Assembly: GCA_022451965.1 (NCBI GenBank)
Contig: JAKUNJ010000005.1
Coordinates: 110,261-174,260, forward strand
Reading direction: 5' to 3'
DNA: 64,000 bases
Source: Dehalococcoidia bacterium
GTDB lineage: Bacteria; Chloroflexota; Dehalococcoidia; Lucifugimonadales; Lucifugimonadaceae
Notes under the pieces: generated by a model
What the model was told of the DNA's origin: nothing
The model's database searches: none
What the model saw: only the letters and a program-made list of their open reading frames with translations
Translations under genes and position numbers: made by a program
Part shown: piece by piece, positions 16,993 through 25,663 of the stretch
How the letters are laid out: each line of letters starts with the position of its first letter
How positions within the stretch are numbered: the first letter of the stretch is position 1

Positions 16993-17430
16993 ATGGTTAG
17001 CCATGATTTAAATGATATGTATGAAGAAATAGTTATGGATCACTATCATAATCCTAGAAACACAGATGCATTACCTGAACCAGATTTTGAAGTAGAAAAA
17101 AATAATCCATTTTGTGGAGATGAAATTAAAATTCAAATTTCTCTAGACAAAGATAATAAAACATCCGTTTGTGTAAGTGGAAGAGGATGTGCAATTTCCC
17201 AAGCATCAGGTTCATTAATGGCCGAACAAATAAATTCAATTCCATATTCTGAGCTTCAAGAAAATGTAGATTTATTTAGAAAGCTTATCAAGAGTGAAAC
17301 CTTATCTGAAGAAGAGTTAGATAGGTTAGGAGATATATCTGCTTTGTCAGGTGTTAAGAAATTTCCTGTTAGAATAAAATGCGCTATGCTTTCCTGGGTA
17401 GCACTAGAAGAAATTCTTAGAAAGAATTAA
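16993..17430 (+). CDS. sufU: SufU-type sulfur-transfer/scaffold protein
   Basis: A 145-residue IscU/SufU-fold protein. The three conserved cysteines are in NPFCGDEIK (about 37), GRGCAISQASGSLM (about 59) and RIKCAMLSWVALEE (about 130). The insertion between the second and third Cys, and the Asp in CGD, match SufU of Gram-positive-type suf operons. There SufU accepts sulfur from the cysteine desulfurase SufS and passes it to SufB. It follows sufD directly, with no sufS in between, so the desulfurase must come from elsewhere. It overlaps the convergent epimerase gene by 4 bases. Confidence 0.93.
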   Translation: MVSHDLNDMYEEIVMDHYHNPRNTDALPEPDFEVEKNNPFCGDEIKIQISLDKDNKTSVCVSGRGCAISQASGSLMAEQINSIPYSELQENVDLFRKLIKSETLSEEELDRLGDISALSGVKKFPVRIKCAMLSWVALEEILRKN

Positions 17431-18341
17431 GAATTTACAGTTTTTAATAATCCTTCATCAATACTTGTAAAATTAAGATTTGGGATGAGATTTATTATTT
17501 TAGAATTATCAAGATAAATATTGTTTATTTCACCTTTTATATTTGGTAAATATTTTGGATTTTTTTTATATTGTAATATCTCTTTTAATTTCAAGAATAT
17601 ATCAATTATTTTAGTTTCTAAATTAGAAGAAATATTATATGTTCCTTCATATTTTCTTGAGCAAATTTCGTAGATTATTTTTACAATATCCTTAATATAA
17701 ATGTAATCTCTAGTTGATGAACCATTTCCATAAATTGAGATATCTTCATTTCTTTTCATTAAGTTTATATATTTAGGTATAACATTTAAGTTTTTTTGAT
17801 TTGGACCATATATATTTGATGGTCTAATTATAGAAAATTTATTTTCCTCATTTTTGAGATACTTAATAGTTAATTTTTCTGCTTCCATTTTTGAAATTCC
17901 ATATGGAGAAATAGGATTAAGCAAATGGTTTTCATCTACTGGTAAATAATTTGGGGTTCCATAGACTGCACCCCCTGATGAAATTAATACAAAGAAACAG
18001 TCTCTTAAGTTTTGGATTGATTTAATAATATTCTCAGTTCCATCTATATTGGTTAAGTTATTATTTTGGGGATTCTTTATTGAATCTAATACGCTTGTTT
18101 GAGCTGCTGTATGAATTACTAAATCAGGTTTGAAATTTTCAATTATATTTGGAATTTTATTATCATTAATATCCAACTCAAATAAATTTATTGATTTATC
18201 ATAATTAATATCATTAACTTTATGTACATTGGATGAAAGATTATCAATAATCATAATGTTATTTTCAGAATAAAATTTCTGAACTAAGGAAAAGCCTAAA
18301 AATCCTAAGCCACCTGTAATTATTATATTTTTATTTTGCAA
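17427..18341 (-). CDS. NAD-dependent epimerase/dehydratase (extended SDR, nucleotide-sugar type)
   Basis: A 304-residue extended short-chain dehydrogenase. The N-terminal NAD motif is ITGGLGFLG. The catalytic Ser region is ISSGGAVYGTP, and Tyr/Lys are in SPYGISKMEAEKL. The RPSNIYGPNQ and GNGSSTRDYIYIKDIV motifs are typical of UDP-glucose 4-epimerase-like enzymes. The likely role is interconversion of nucleotide sugars for surface polysaccharide. The exact sugar is unknown. No glycosyltransferases flank it. It lies 9 bases after the solute-binding-like gene on the same strand. Confidence 0.85.
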   Translation of the reverse strand: MQNKNIIITGGLGFLGFSLVQKFYSENNIMIIDNLSSNVHKVNDINYDKSINLFELDINDNKIPNIIENFKPDLVIHTAAQTSVLDSIKNPQNNNLTNIDGTENIIKSIQNLRDCFFVLISSGGAVYGTPNYLPVDENHLLNPISPYGISKMEAEKLTIKYLKNEENKFSIIRPSNIYGPNQKNLNVIPKYINLMKRNEDISIYGNGSSTRDYIYIKDIVKIIYEICSRKYEGTYNISSNLETKIIDIFLKLKEILQYKKNPKYLPNIKGEINNIYLDNSKIINLIPNLNFTSIDEGLLKTVNS

Positions 18342-18350
18342 AATATGATC

Positions 18351-19232
18351 CTAAGCGTATTCAACAACATTATTAATATTATGATCTTTTGTAATTAAGT
18401 TTGAATAATGAAATACTTCTAATGCCTTTTCGTATTCTTTATTTGATACTTCTATACTTGATTCCCAAGTTTTTAAGTTTTGATAATCATTTATAGCACC
18501 TGAAATAGCTTCTATAGAAAAATCAGGGAAATATCTTTTAACTGTTTCTGCAACCTCATTTGGTTTAGTTGAATTTACCCATTTTTTTGATTTTTCAAAT
18601 GCTTGAGAAAATTTTTTCCCCTCAGTACTATTAATCCATTTCTTTTCTGCACATAAACTAGAAAAAGCAACAGGACCTATCAATTCTCCAATCGAAGCTA
18701 CTATTTTACCTTGATTTTCTATAGATAGTTGATGGGGATAAGCTCCTTGTTCATGAAAAAAACTATTATCACTTTTTAAGTATTCACTTATCATTTCTGG
18801 AGTAGAAAGAACTTTATTATTAAGAATTTTTATTTTATCTAAATTAATATTTCTTTTAGCTAATGCAAATGACAACATAGCTTGGGGTTGCCCACCTCTA
18901 ACATAATAAAAATTATTTTCGTATAAATTTCTCCAATCAAAAGTATTTTGATTTTTAGAAATTATGAAAAAGCCATCCCTTGAGTTTATTAACGCAAAAT
19001 GTTTTATTGATATATCTGTTTTATTTTCAAAATAATTCCAACTGGCTGATACTGCTGATTGAGCTACATCTATTTCATTCGATTTGATCTTATCGTATAC
19101 ATTAATATTTGCTTCAGGAATATGATAAACTCCCTTTAGACCTTGATCTTCTAAAAAACCTCCATCCACAAGAGCTAAAAGTGGTGTATAAAAAACAGCA
19201 TGTCTAGATGCAGTTATATTTATTGTTTTCAT
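18351..19232 (-). CDS. Periplasmic-binding-fold protein (NMT1/THI5/SsuA-like), no signal peptide
   Basis: A 293-residue protein. ITASRHAVFYTPLLALVDGGFLEDQGL at the N-terminus and the following EIDVAQSAVSA have the layout of the NMT1/THI5-like substrate-binding fold. Helices of this fold describe the first lobe, with a later stretch FFHEQGAYPHQL lining the cleft. Unlike transport binding proteins it begins directly with the fold and has no signal peptide or lipobox, so it is probably cytoplasmic. It might bind or process a small molecule, or be an enzyme like THI5. No permease or ATPase is adjacent. Function unknown. Confidence 0.55.
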   Translation of the reverse strand: MKTINITASRHAVFYTPLLALVDGGFLEDQGLKGVYHIPEANINVYDKIKSNEIDVAQSAVSASWNYFENKTDISIKHFALINSRDGFFIISKNQNTFDWRNLYENNFYYVRGGQPQAMLSFALAKRNINLDKIKILNNKVLSTPEMISEYLKSDNSFFHEQGAYPHQLSIENQGKIVASIGELIGPVAFSSLCAEKKWINSTEGKKFSQAFEKSKKWVNSTKPNEVAETVKRYFPDFSIEAISGAINDYQNLKTWESSIEVSNKEYEKALEVFHYSNLITKDHNINNVVEYA

Positions 19233-19330
19233 AATAATTCCTTTTTCTTATGAATTTATAAAAATAAATGTATATTTTTGAGAACATTTTATAATAGAAT
19301 TCAGTTTATAATTCATTCGAAAAGGCTAAT

Positions 19331-20104
19331 TTGTCACGATATTCAAGAAACAAAAGCAGTCTAAGACAAATAGAAGGAAGGCATGCTGTAATTGAAGCTT
19401 TATTATCTAATAAAAAAGTTTCATTTATTGATCTTTCTGACTCAAATGATCAGAGTAAACAAATAGAAAAGATTCTTTATTTGGCAAAAGAAAAGAATAT
19501 AAAGATAAATTTCTTATCTAAAAAAACTCTTGAAAAAAAATCATCTACCAAAAAATCTCAAGGAGTTATTTTATATTTAGATGATAACTTTCAATCCTCA
19601 ATAGAAGATATGATTTTTTTTGCTGACAAGAAAAATGAAGCACCATTAATTATTTTTCTTGACAGAATTCAAGATCCTCATAATCTCGGAGCAATTGCAA
19701 GGACAGCGGAAGTTTTTGGAGCTCATGGTTTAGTAGTTCCTTCCAAAGAGTCTGCAAAGATATCTCCTGGCGCAATAAGGGCATCAGCAGGAGCTTTAGA
19801 ACACGTTCAATTTACAATAGTTAATTCAATTCAGAATACTCTAAAATATCTAAAAAAAATGAATTTTCAGATTTTTTCTTTAGATATGAAAGGAGAAAAT
19901 ATTTCAGAATTAAATGTTGATAAAAAACTACCAATTGCTCTTGTAGTAGGTTCAGAGCATAAAGGTGTATCTAGAGAAATTCTAAGTATTTCAGATAAAG
20001 TCTTGTCTATTCCAATGAAAGGAGAAATATCTTCTCTGAATGTTTCTGTAGCAACTGGAATAACGTTATATTCTTTATTTTCAAAGAAAGATTTCAATGG
20101 ATAA
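19331..20104 (+). CDS. rlmB: TrmH/RlmB-family 23S rRNA 2'-O-ribose methyltransferase
   Basis: A 257-residue SPOUT methyltransferase. An N-terminal substrate-binding domain begins IEGRHAVIEALL. The knot domain has IFLDRIQDPHNLGAIARTAE, VVGSEHKGVSREI and IPMKGEISSLNVSVATGI. These three motifs are the RlmB signature; RlmB methylates the G2251 ribose in 23S rRNA of E. coli. TrmH-type relatives share the motifs, so target assignment is by similarity. The start is TTG at 19331. The gene overlaps the downstream MFS gene by 8 bases. Confidence 0.9.
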   Translation: MSRYSRNKSSLRQIEGRHAVIEALLSNKKVSFIDLSDSNDQSKQIEKILYLAKEKNIKINFLSKKTLEKKSSTKKSQGVILYLDDNFQSSIEDMIFFADKKNEAPLIIFLDRIQDPHNLGAIARTAEVFGAHGLVVPSKESAKISPGAIRASAGALEHVQFTIVNSIQNTLKYLKKMNFQIFSLDMKGENISELNVDKKLPIALVVGSEHKGVSREILSISDKVLSIPMKGEISSLNVSVATGITLYSLFSKKDFNG

Positions 20105-21500
20105 AAAATTATTTCTTCTTATTTTTCCTGTAGTTTTTACAGCTAATATTTTTCTATTAGATTTTAATACTACAATAATAGCAATCCCTTCAATTACAGA
20201 TGAATTTGATCTATCTCTCAAAGTTGCTTCTTGGATAATACTTTCTGCCTCAATAATCTCGACTGCTTTATTGATGCCGATAGGAAGATTTGCTGACTTT
20301 ATCAGTAGGAAACTATTTTATATATTTGCTTTGATTATTTCTCTAGTTGGTATATTTTCAGCCAGCTATGCATCTGATATTTATATCCTAATTTTATGTA
20401 AAAGTATCTCAGCTATAGGTACTACCGGTACATCTATTATGATGTTTGTGATTGTGACAGAAAATTTCCCAAAAAAATATCAAGGATTAGGATTGAGTTT
20501 TATTACTACCTCAGTTGCTTTAGGAATGATGATAACTCCATTTATTGCAGGAATTCTTTTAGACAACTACGGTTGGAGATTCGCATTTAGATTGATTGGA
20601 TTTATAGGTATTTTTACTGTATTTATGGCATTACTTTTTGTGCCAAAAATGAAAAAACCTAAAGTAGATATCAAATCATTAGATATATTAGGGATGATAT
20701 TTTTCATGATGATAATGACATTATTTGTTTTTATAATAAATGATCCTTTTTCTTTTGGATTTTTTTCAGTATTTCATATTATTGAAATAATTACTTTTTT
20801 AGGTTTGATTTTATTATTTTATATATATGAAAATAGGCACCCTAGACCCATATTAGATTTTAGTAATTATAAAAGTCCAGCTTATTTTTGGGGTTCTATT
20901 TCAAGGATGTTTGGTTTTATTGGATTTTCTATATTGATGTTCCTAAATCCTATCTTTTTACAAAAAGTGATTGGCCTAAGTGAAACTTCTGTAGGTATAA
21001 CTTTATTATATTCTGGAACAGGAACAGTTATTGCATCAGCTATATCAGGAAGATTGTCAGATAAATTTGGGCATAAAATTTTTACAATATCAGGAATGAT
21101 TTTTTCAGCTTCTGCAAACTTATCCTTATCATTTATTGTTTTTGATTTTAGCTTATTTATATTTACGATACTAATGGTAATTAATGGTATTGGTATAGGT
21201 ATGTGGATGGCTCCAAATATGAGTGCTGTACTTAGTAGTGTTAGAGAAAATCAATATGGCTCAGTAAGCGCTTATCTAAATCTTATTAGAAATATCGGAA
21301 CTACATTTGGTCAAAGTTTAGCTGCTTCAATTATAATTATTTATTTAGCTTCTAGTTCAGTATCAATTCAACTTAGTGATATAAATCCAGAATCTTCTGA
21401 TGAAATATTAAGTTTATTTAGAAATGGTTGGACAACAACTTTAATTATTTCTAGTATCATAGTTTTTATATCTGCTTTTGCTTCATATAAAACAAAATGA
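20097..21500 (+). CDS. MFS transporter, DHA2 (EmrB/QacA-like) drug or metabolite exporter
   Basis: A 467-residue membrane protein with about 14 hydrophobic segments. The N-terminal motif LDFNTTIIAIPSITDEF is the DHA2-family form of the 'LDxTIVNVALP' motif. GRFADFISRK near 62 and GRLSDKFGHK near 320 are the two loop motifs. The family uses proton antiport to export hydrophobic or organic-acid compounds. It overlaps rlmB by 8 bases and lies 12 bases before an SDR gene that starts a catabolic-looking cluster, so it may move a substrate of that cluster. Confidence 0.85.
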   Translation: MDKKLFLLIFPVVFTANIFLLDFNTTIIAIPSITDEFDLSLKVASWIILSASIISTALLMPIGRFADFISRKLFYIFALIISLVGIFSASYASDIYILILCKSISAIGTTGTSIMMFVIVTENFPKKYQGLGLSFITTSVALGMMITPFIAGILLDNYGWRFAFRLIGFIGIFTVFMALLFVPKMKKPKVDIKSLDILGMIFFMMIMTLFVFIINDPFSFGFFSVFHIIEIITFLGLILLFYIYENRHPRPILDFSNYKSPAYFWGSISRMFGFIGFSILMFLNPIFLQKVIGLSETSVGITLLYSGTGTVIASAISGRLSDKFGHKIFTISGMIFSASANLSLSFIVFDFSLFIFTILMVINGIGIGMWMAPNMSAVLSSVRENQYGSVSAYLNLIRNIGTTFGQSLAASIIIIYLASSSVSIQLSDINPESSDEILSLFRNGWTTTLIISSIIVFISAFASYKTK

Positions 21501-21512
21501 AAAGGATTAAAT

Positions 21513-22256
21513 ATGAGTAGTTTAGAAAATAAAGTAGCAATTGTTACTGGAGGTGGTACAGGAATAGGAAAAGCTATTGCAAAGCTATTCTCTTTCGAAA
21601 AAGCTAAAGTTATTATTGCTTCAAGAAATCAAGAAAATCTTATTAATGCTGTAAATGATATTAGGCAAACAGGGAATGAAATAATTGATTACTACAAGAC
21701 TGATGTAACAAATACTGAAGATGTAGCCAATCTTTTTTCATTTACGTTTAATAAATATGGAGCTATTGATGTTTTAGTTAACAATAGTGGGGTAATGGAT
21801 GGTAATCCTATTGATCAAGTTTCAGATGAGCAATGGGAAAATGTTATATCAGTTAACGTAACAGGAACCTTCAAGTGCACTAGGGAAGGATTTAAGTATA
21901 TGAAATCTAGAGGAGGTAAGATTATAAATATTGGATCAATTGCTGGAGATTCTCCTAGAATGTTTTCATCTCCTTACACAACAAGTAAACATGCGATTAG
22001 AGGATTAACAAAATCTGCGGCACTTGATGGTAGGGAATATGGAATTTCGGTCAGTTGCTTAAATCCAGGAAATACAATGGTAGAAAGAAGGTCAGATGGT
22101 CGATCAGGGACTGGTAGAGATGAAGGTCCTGAAATATTGATTGATGCAAATGATATAGCAAGAACAGCACTACTGATGGCAACTCTGCCCGAAGGTACAA
22201 ATATGCTTGATGCGACAGTTTTACCTGTAAAACAAGAATTTATTGGTAGAGGTTAG
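21513..22256 (+). CDS. Short-chain dehydrogenase/reductase
   Basis: A 247-residue classical SDR. The cofactor motif is VTGGGTGIGKA near residue 11. NNSGVMDG lies near 90. The catalytic Ser is in NIGSIAGDS and Tyr/Lys in YTTSKHAIRG near 154-158. It oxidises or reduces an alcohol/ketone with NAD(P). The substrate is unknown. AAGGA precedes the ATG at a normal distance. It is followed by a double-ABM protein and an enolase-superfamily enzyme, which suggests one pathway degrading an organic acid or ring compound. Confidence 0.88.
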   Translation: MSSLENKVAIVTGGGTGIGKAIAKLFSFEKAKVIIASRNQENLINAVNDIRQTGNEIIDYYKTDVTNTEDVANLFSFTFNKYGAIDVLVNNSGVMDGNPIDQVSDEQWENVISVNVTGTFKCTREGFKYMKSRGGKIINIGSIAGDSPRMFSSPYTTSKHAIRGLTKSAALDGREYGISVSCLNPGNTMVERRSDGRSGTGRDEGPEILIDANDIARTALLMATLPEGTNMLDATVLPVKQEFIGRG

Positions 22257-22299
22257 CAAATAAATTCGTATAATAATAAAAAAAATGAGAGGGGTCTAT

Positions 22300-22998
22300 A
22301 TGTATATTTTGATTGTAAGGCTTTCGGTAAAGGAAGATAAAATAGAGGAATTCATTAATGAATCTATTGGAGATGCCAAAGGTTCAGTGATAAATGAGCC
22401 TGGATGTAGAAGATTTGATATTATTCAAGATGCGTCTGATCCAACTAAATTTGCTTTTTGTGAAGTTTATGACGATGAAGAAGCTTTCAAAGCGCATACA
22501 ACTTATGAACATTTTAAGGTTTGGGCTAAAAAAACTGAAGATGTATATTCTGCTGAAACTGAAGTCTCTTTTTGTAAACCTTTATACCCCAATAAGGATG
22601 TTATTTGGGATTCTCTCAGAGAAAATTATTCAGACCATGAATATTTTTCAAATTCATCTCTTATGGTTATTGCAGCACCACAATATGTTAAGGAAGAAAA
22701 TATTAATCAATTTATTGACTCAATAACCCTTGATAGTATTGGATCTACAAATGAGGAACCTGGTTGCTTAAGATTTGATGTATATCAAAATATAAATGAT
22801 CCTAGTGAAATATATCTTTATGAAGTTTATTCTAATGATGATGCATTTGAGTATCACAGAGGAACACCACATATAAAAAAATGGCAGGAGACAGTTAAGG
22901 ATATGTATGACGAATCTAGAAAAGGTCAAAACGGAATAAGAGGAAAAAACATATGGCCTCCTGATAATTGGGAATGGAATTCTGGCCAACGAAAATAA
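22300..22998 (+). CDS. Tandem antibiotic-biosynthesis-monooxygenase (ABM) domain protein
   Basis: A 232-residue protein made of two similar dimeric alpha/beta-barrel (ABM) domains. The first covers about 1-100 (EPGCRRFDI, FAFCEVYDDEEAFKAH, HFKVWAK). The second covers about 110-220 (EPGCLRFDV, IYLYEVYSNDDAFEYH, HIKKWQE). Single ABM domains dimerise to form small oxygenases, isomerases or heme-degrading enzymes; a fused pair would make an intramolecular dimer. I place the start at the ATG at 22300, preceded by GAGAGGGG, and not the ATG at 22285 inside that ribosome site. It sits between SDR and enolase-superfamily genes. The exact reaction is unknown. Confidence 0.8.
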   Translation: MYILIVRLSVKEDKIEEFINESIGDAKGSVINEPGCRRFDIIQDASDPTKFAFCEVYDDEEAFKAHTTYEHFKVWAKKTEDVYSAETEVSFCKPLYPNKDVIWDSLRENYSDHEYFSNSSLMVIAAPQYVKEENINQFIDSITLDSIGSTNEEPGCLRFDVYQNINDPSEIYLYEVYSNDDAFEYHRGTPHIKKWQETVKDMYDESRKGQNGIRGKNIWPPDNWEWNSGQRK

Positions 22999-23011
22999 TA
23001 TGGAGTGAAAT

Positions 23012-24193
23012 ATGAAAGTAACAGGAGTAAAGACATATGTTATTGAAAATGAGTCTGCGCCAAGATCAGGTGGGGGTGAAGAAACTGGTAATTGGTATGT
23101 AGGTGGAAAGTATTTTCTTATTCTTGAACTTTCTACAGATGAAGGAATTATTGGTTTAGGTGAAAAGCTAACTGGAAGTTCATTCACTGGCGATATGAGC
23201 TGGAAAGATTTTAGATCTCAAATACAATTGGTACACGAAACAGTGGAAGCATTTGTAATAGGTAAAAATCCTTTTGATATAGAAAAAATTTATTATGATA
23301 TGTACGCTGGTAGGCACGATTATAGGCTACCTAGTTTACACTTTGGAATGGTTTTATCAGGAATAGAGATGGCATTGTGGGATATAGTTGGTAAAGCAAC
23401 TAATCAACCCATTTATAATTTACTTGGTGGTAAATGTTGGGATAAATTAAGAGCTTATGCATATATGCCACCAATACCCGAAGGAGATCCAGATAATGCA
23501 GGGATAGTAGCTGAACAATTATTGAAAGATGGGAATACTGCCTGTAAATTTGATCCTTTCCACCCAATTACTGGTGTCCCAAGAGATATTAGCCTGAAAG
23601 AAATAACATATACAGAAAATATTTTTAAGAGTATTAGGTCTGCAGTAGGTAATGAATTAGAAGTAGGATTAGGCACTCATGGACAACTAACTACATATAG
23701 TGCGATAAGAGTTGCGAAAGCTATTGAGCCTTATCAACCTTTTTGGTTTGAAGAACCAGTTTCACCAGAAAATATAGACGAAATGGCTAGAGTAGCTGCT
23801 CATACAAGTATACCTATAGCAACAGGAGAAAGACTTGCAACTATTTTTCAATTTTCTGAATTATTAAAAAAGCAAGCTGCCCAAATAATTCAAATTGATA
23901 TTGGACAGGCAGGAGGAATTTTAGTTGGTAAAAAAGTAGCAGCTATGGCTGAAGCAAACTATGCTGTTATTGCTCCTCATATGTACTGTGGTCCTGTTGC
24001 AGCAGCTGCAGCATTACAAGTAGCAACTTGTGCCCCTAATTTTATGATTGCAGAAGCAAATCAAGGTCCTCTTCATAAAAAAATATTTAAGGAACCAGTT
24101 GTATTTGAAAATGGTTTTATAGAAATTCCGAAAGGACCAGGACTAGGTGTTGAATTTGATCCTAAAGTTTTAGAAAAGCATATAGTTAGCTAA
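23012..24193 (+). CDS. Mandelate racemase/muconate lactonizing enzyme family protein (enolase superfamily)
   Basis: A 393-residue enolase-superfamily protein with an N-terminal capping domain and a C-terminal barrel. Visible barrel motifs are CKFDPF (Lys, about 173), GLGTHGQ (about 219-225), WFEEPVSP (metal Glu, about 246), IATGERL (third metal Glu, about 272), IQIDIGQAGG and the base-containing APHMYCGP. It resembles sugar-acid dehydratases such as galactonate dehydratase. However, the position that holds the first metal-binding Asp in that enzyme (DFHG) appears here as Gly221 in GTHG. A GGAG ribosome site precedes the ATG. Expansion of this superfamily is a noted trait of marine SAR202 bacteria. 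The substrate is unknown. Confidence 0.85.
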   Translation: MKVTGVKTYVIENESAPRSGGGEETGNWYVGGKYFLILELSTDEGIIGLGEKLTGSSFTGDMSWKDFRSQIQLVHETVEAFVIGKNPFDIEKIYYDMYAGRHDYRLPSLHFGMVLSGIEMALWDIVGKATNQPIYNLLGGKCWDKLRAYAYMPPIPEGDPDNAGIVAEQLLKDGNTACKFDPFHPITGVPRDISLKEITYTENIFKSIRSAVGNELEVGLGTHGQLTTYSAIRVAKAIEPYQPFWFEEPVSPENIDEMARVAAHTSIPIATGERLATIFQFSELLKKQAAQIIQIDIGQAGGILVGKKVAAMAEANYAVIAPHMYCGPVAAAAALQVATCAPNFMIAEANQGPLHKKIFKEPVVFENGFIEIPKGPGLGVEFDPKVLEKHIVS

Positions 24194-24892
24194 TTAAAGT
24201 TCTATAGTATTAAAACTTGGTTTCCCCATAAGAGTATTATTATGCATTTTACCCCCAAAATTTGCGTCTGAAATCCACATTTTATTACCCTTGATAGACA
24301 TTCCATGAGGGAAAGGATCATCTTCTTCTAGTTGGATTTCATTAATTACTGATCCATTGGTAATGTCATACTTAATAATTTTTTTTGTTGATGTATGAGC
24401 ACACCATATTCCTTGATCTTGTCTAGCAAGTCCATGTAATCTTTCTTCTCTAACAAGAAATCTACCAAGAATCTTGTATGTTTCTGCGTCTACCTTATAT
24501 ATAGCCTTAGGATTGAAAGCAGTAATCCAAATTATTCCATCATCCCACTCTAGTCCATGTACACCTCCTCCATCAGGAGTTTCAAATTTATCAATATAAT
24601 CCCCAGTATTAATATTAAGTTTATAAATCAGACCTTTATGTGTATCAGTTTTCTTGAATGGTCTAGCTTGGGTCTCTCCATTTGAAGCTGTCCAAATATA
24701 TCCTCCTCCAACAGTTATACCTGACCCATTTTCAGTAATTGTGGATAATCTATTTAAGATTTTCCCTGATTCTTCTAGTAAATAAATGTCATCTAATTCT
24801 TGATCTATTACATACAATCCATCCTTAGTCCATTGAAGTCCATTAGGATGTTTACAAGGGGATTTAAATACTTCAGTGCTCAACATACCCAT
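24194..24892 (-). CDS. Beta-propeller (SMP-30/NHL/Vgb-like) protein
   Basis: A 232-residue protein of repeated blades: HPNGLQWTKDGLYVID, GSGITVGGGYIWTAS, GVHGLEWDDGIIWITA, LHGLARQDQGIWCAH and PHGMSIKGNKMWISD. Each is a 'His-Gly-Leu plus IW' strand pair, giving five or six blades. This resembles Vgb/SMP-30-type propellers that act as lactonases or ligand sensors. There is no signal peptide, so it is probably cytoplasmic. It is convergent with the enolase-superfamily gene with no gap. A lactonase role beside an acid-sugar dehydratase would make sense but is inference. Confidence 0.7.
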   Translation of the reverse strand: MGMLSTEVFKSPCKHPNGLQWTKDGLYVIDQELDDIYLLEESGKILNRLSTITENGSGITVGGGYIWTASNGETQARPFKKTDTHKGLIYKLNINTGDYIDKFETPDGGGVHGLEWDDGIIWITAFNPKAIYKVDAETYKILGRFLVREERLHGLARQDQGIWCAHTSTKKIIKYDITNGSVINEIQLEEDDPFPHGMSIKGNKMWISDANFGGKMHNNTLMGKPSFNTIEL

Positions 24893-24979
24893 AACCTCGC
24901 TTTAGTTTATTCATGTGATTATATAAAAATAATGCAATAATTATACAAACAATAATTAATTTTTATAAAGTATTTAAAA

Positions 24980-25651
24980 ATGTTTTCTTTTTTTAAAAAA
25001 AATAAAAAAGTAATGATCTTCATTGATGGATCAAATCTTTACCACGTACTCTTGAAGAATTGTGGTAGAAGTGATCTGAAATTTTATGATTTTGCAAAAA
25101 AGCTTACAGGTTCAAAAAGAAAATTAGAAAAAATATTTTATTACAACGTCAGACAAGAATTAGAAGGAAAAATTAAGATACCTGAGGAACAAAAAAAATT
25201 TCTAAACAGTCTTCGTAAAATTCCTAGATTTGAAGTCAAACTAGGTATCTGGAAAGAGCAAAATGGATCAATTGTAGAAAAAGGTGTTGATGTTATGCTA
25301 GCTACTGATCTTGTTTTACATGCAGTAAAGAATAATTTTGATAGTGCAATAATTGTCAGTGGTGATGGAGATTTTTTCCCCGCAATAGAAACCGTTAAAA
25401 AAGAAGGTAAAAAAGTAGAAGTTGCTGCTTTTGAGTCCAACATTTCTAAAGAAGCAAGTGAATCTGCAGATAAAGTCTTGAAACTACATAAGTCTTATTT
25501 TATGGGTCTTTGGATGCCCAAAAGAAAACCTAGAAATTCAACTTACAGTAAAAGAAAAACTTCAAAAAAAATAAATTCTTCTTTTTCTTCAAATAGAAGT
25601 AAATCTAATTCAATACAGAGAACTAATTCTTCAAGAAGGAAAATTTTGTAA
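24980..25651 (+). CDS. NYN-domain (LabA/DUF88-type) RNase-like protein
   Basis: A 223-residue protein whose first 165 residues form an NYN (PIN-like) nuclease domain. Acidic metal-site positions are seen in FIDGSNLYH, KGVDVMLATDLVLHA and IVSGDGDFFPAIE. The order Asp...Asp...SGDGDF is the family hallmark. The C-terminal 50 residues are Ser/Lys/Arg/Asn-rich and basic, probably binding nucleic acid. The domain is found in RNA-processing and stress-related proteins; the target here is unknown. It stands alone on the plus strand, followed 12 bases later by an MFS gene. Confidence 0.85.
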   Translation: MFSFFKKNKKVMIFIDGSNLYHVLLKNCGRSDLKFYDFAKKLTGSKRKLEKIFYYNVRQELEGKIKIPEEQKKFLNSLRKIPRFEVKLGIWKEQNGSIVEKGVDVMLATDLVLHAVKNNFDSAIIVSGDGDFFPAIETVKKEGKKVEVAAFESNISKEASESADKVLKLHKSYFMGLWMPKRKPRNSTYSKRKTSKKINSSFSSNRSKSNSIQRTNSSRRKIL

Positions 25652-25663
25652 CGACATTATTCT

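Noticed and set aside
22394..22726. 110-residue ORF on the plus strand inside the ABM gene
   Set aside because: Shifted-frame shadow of a well-supported gene; no ribosome site and low-complexity hydrophobic translation.
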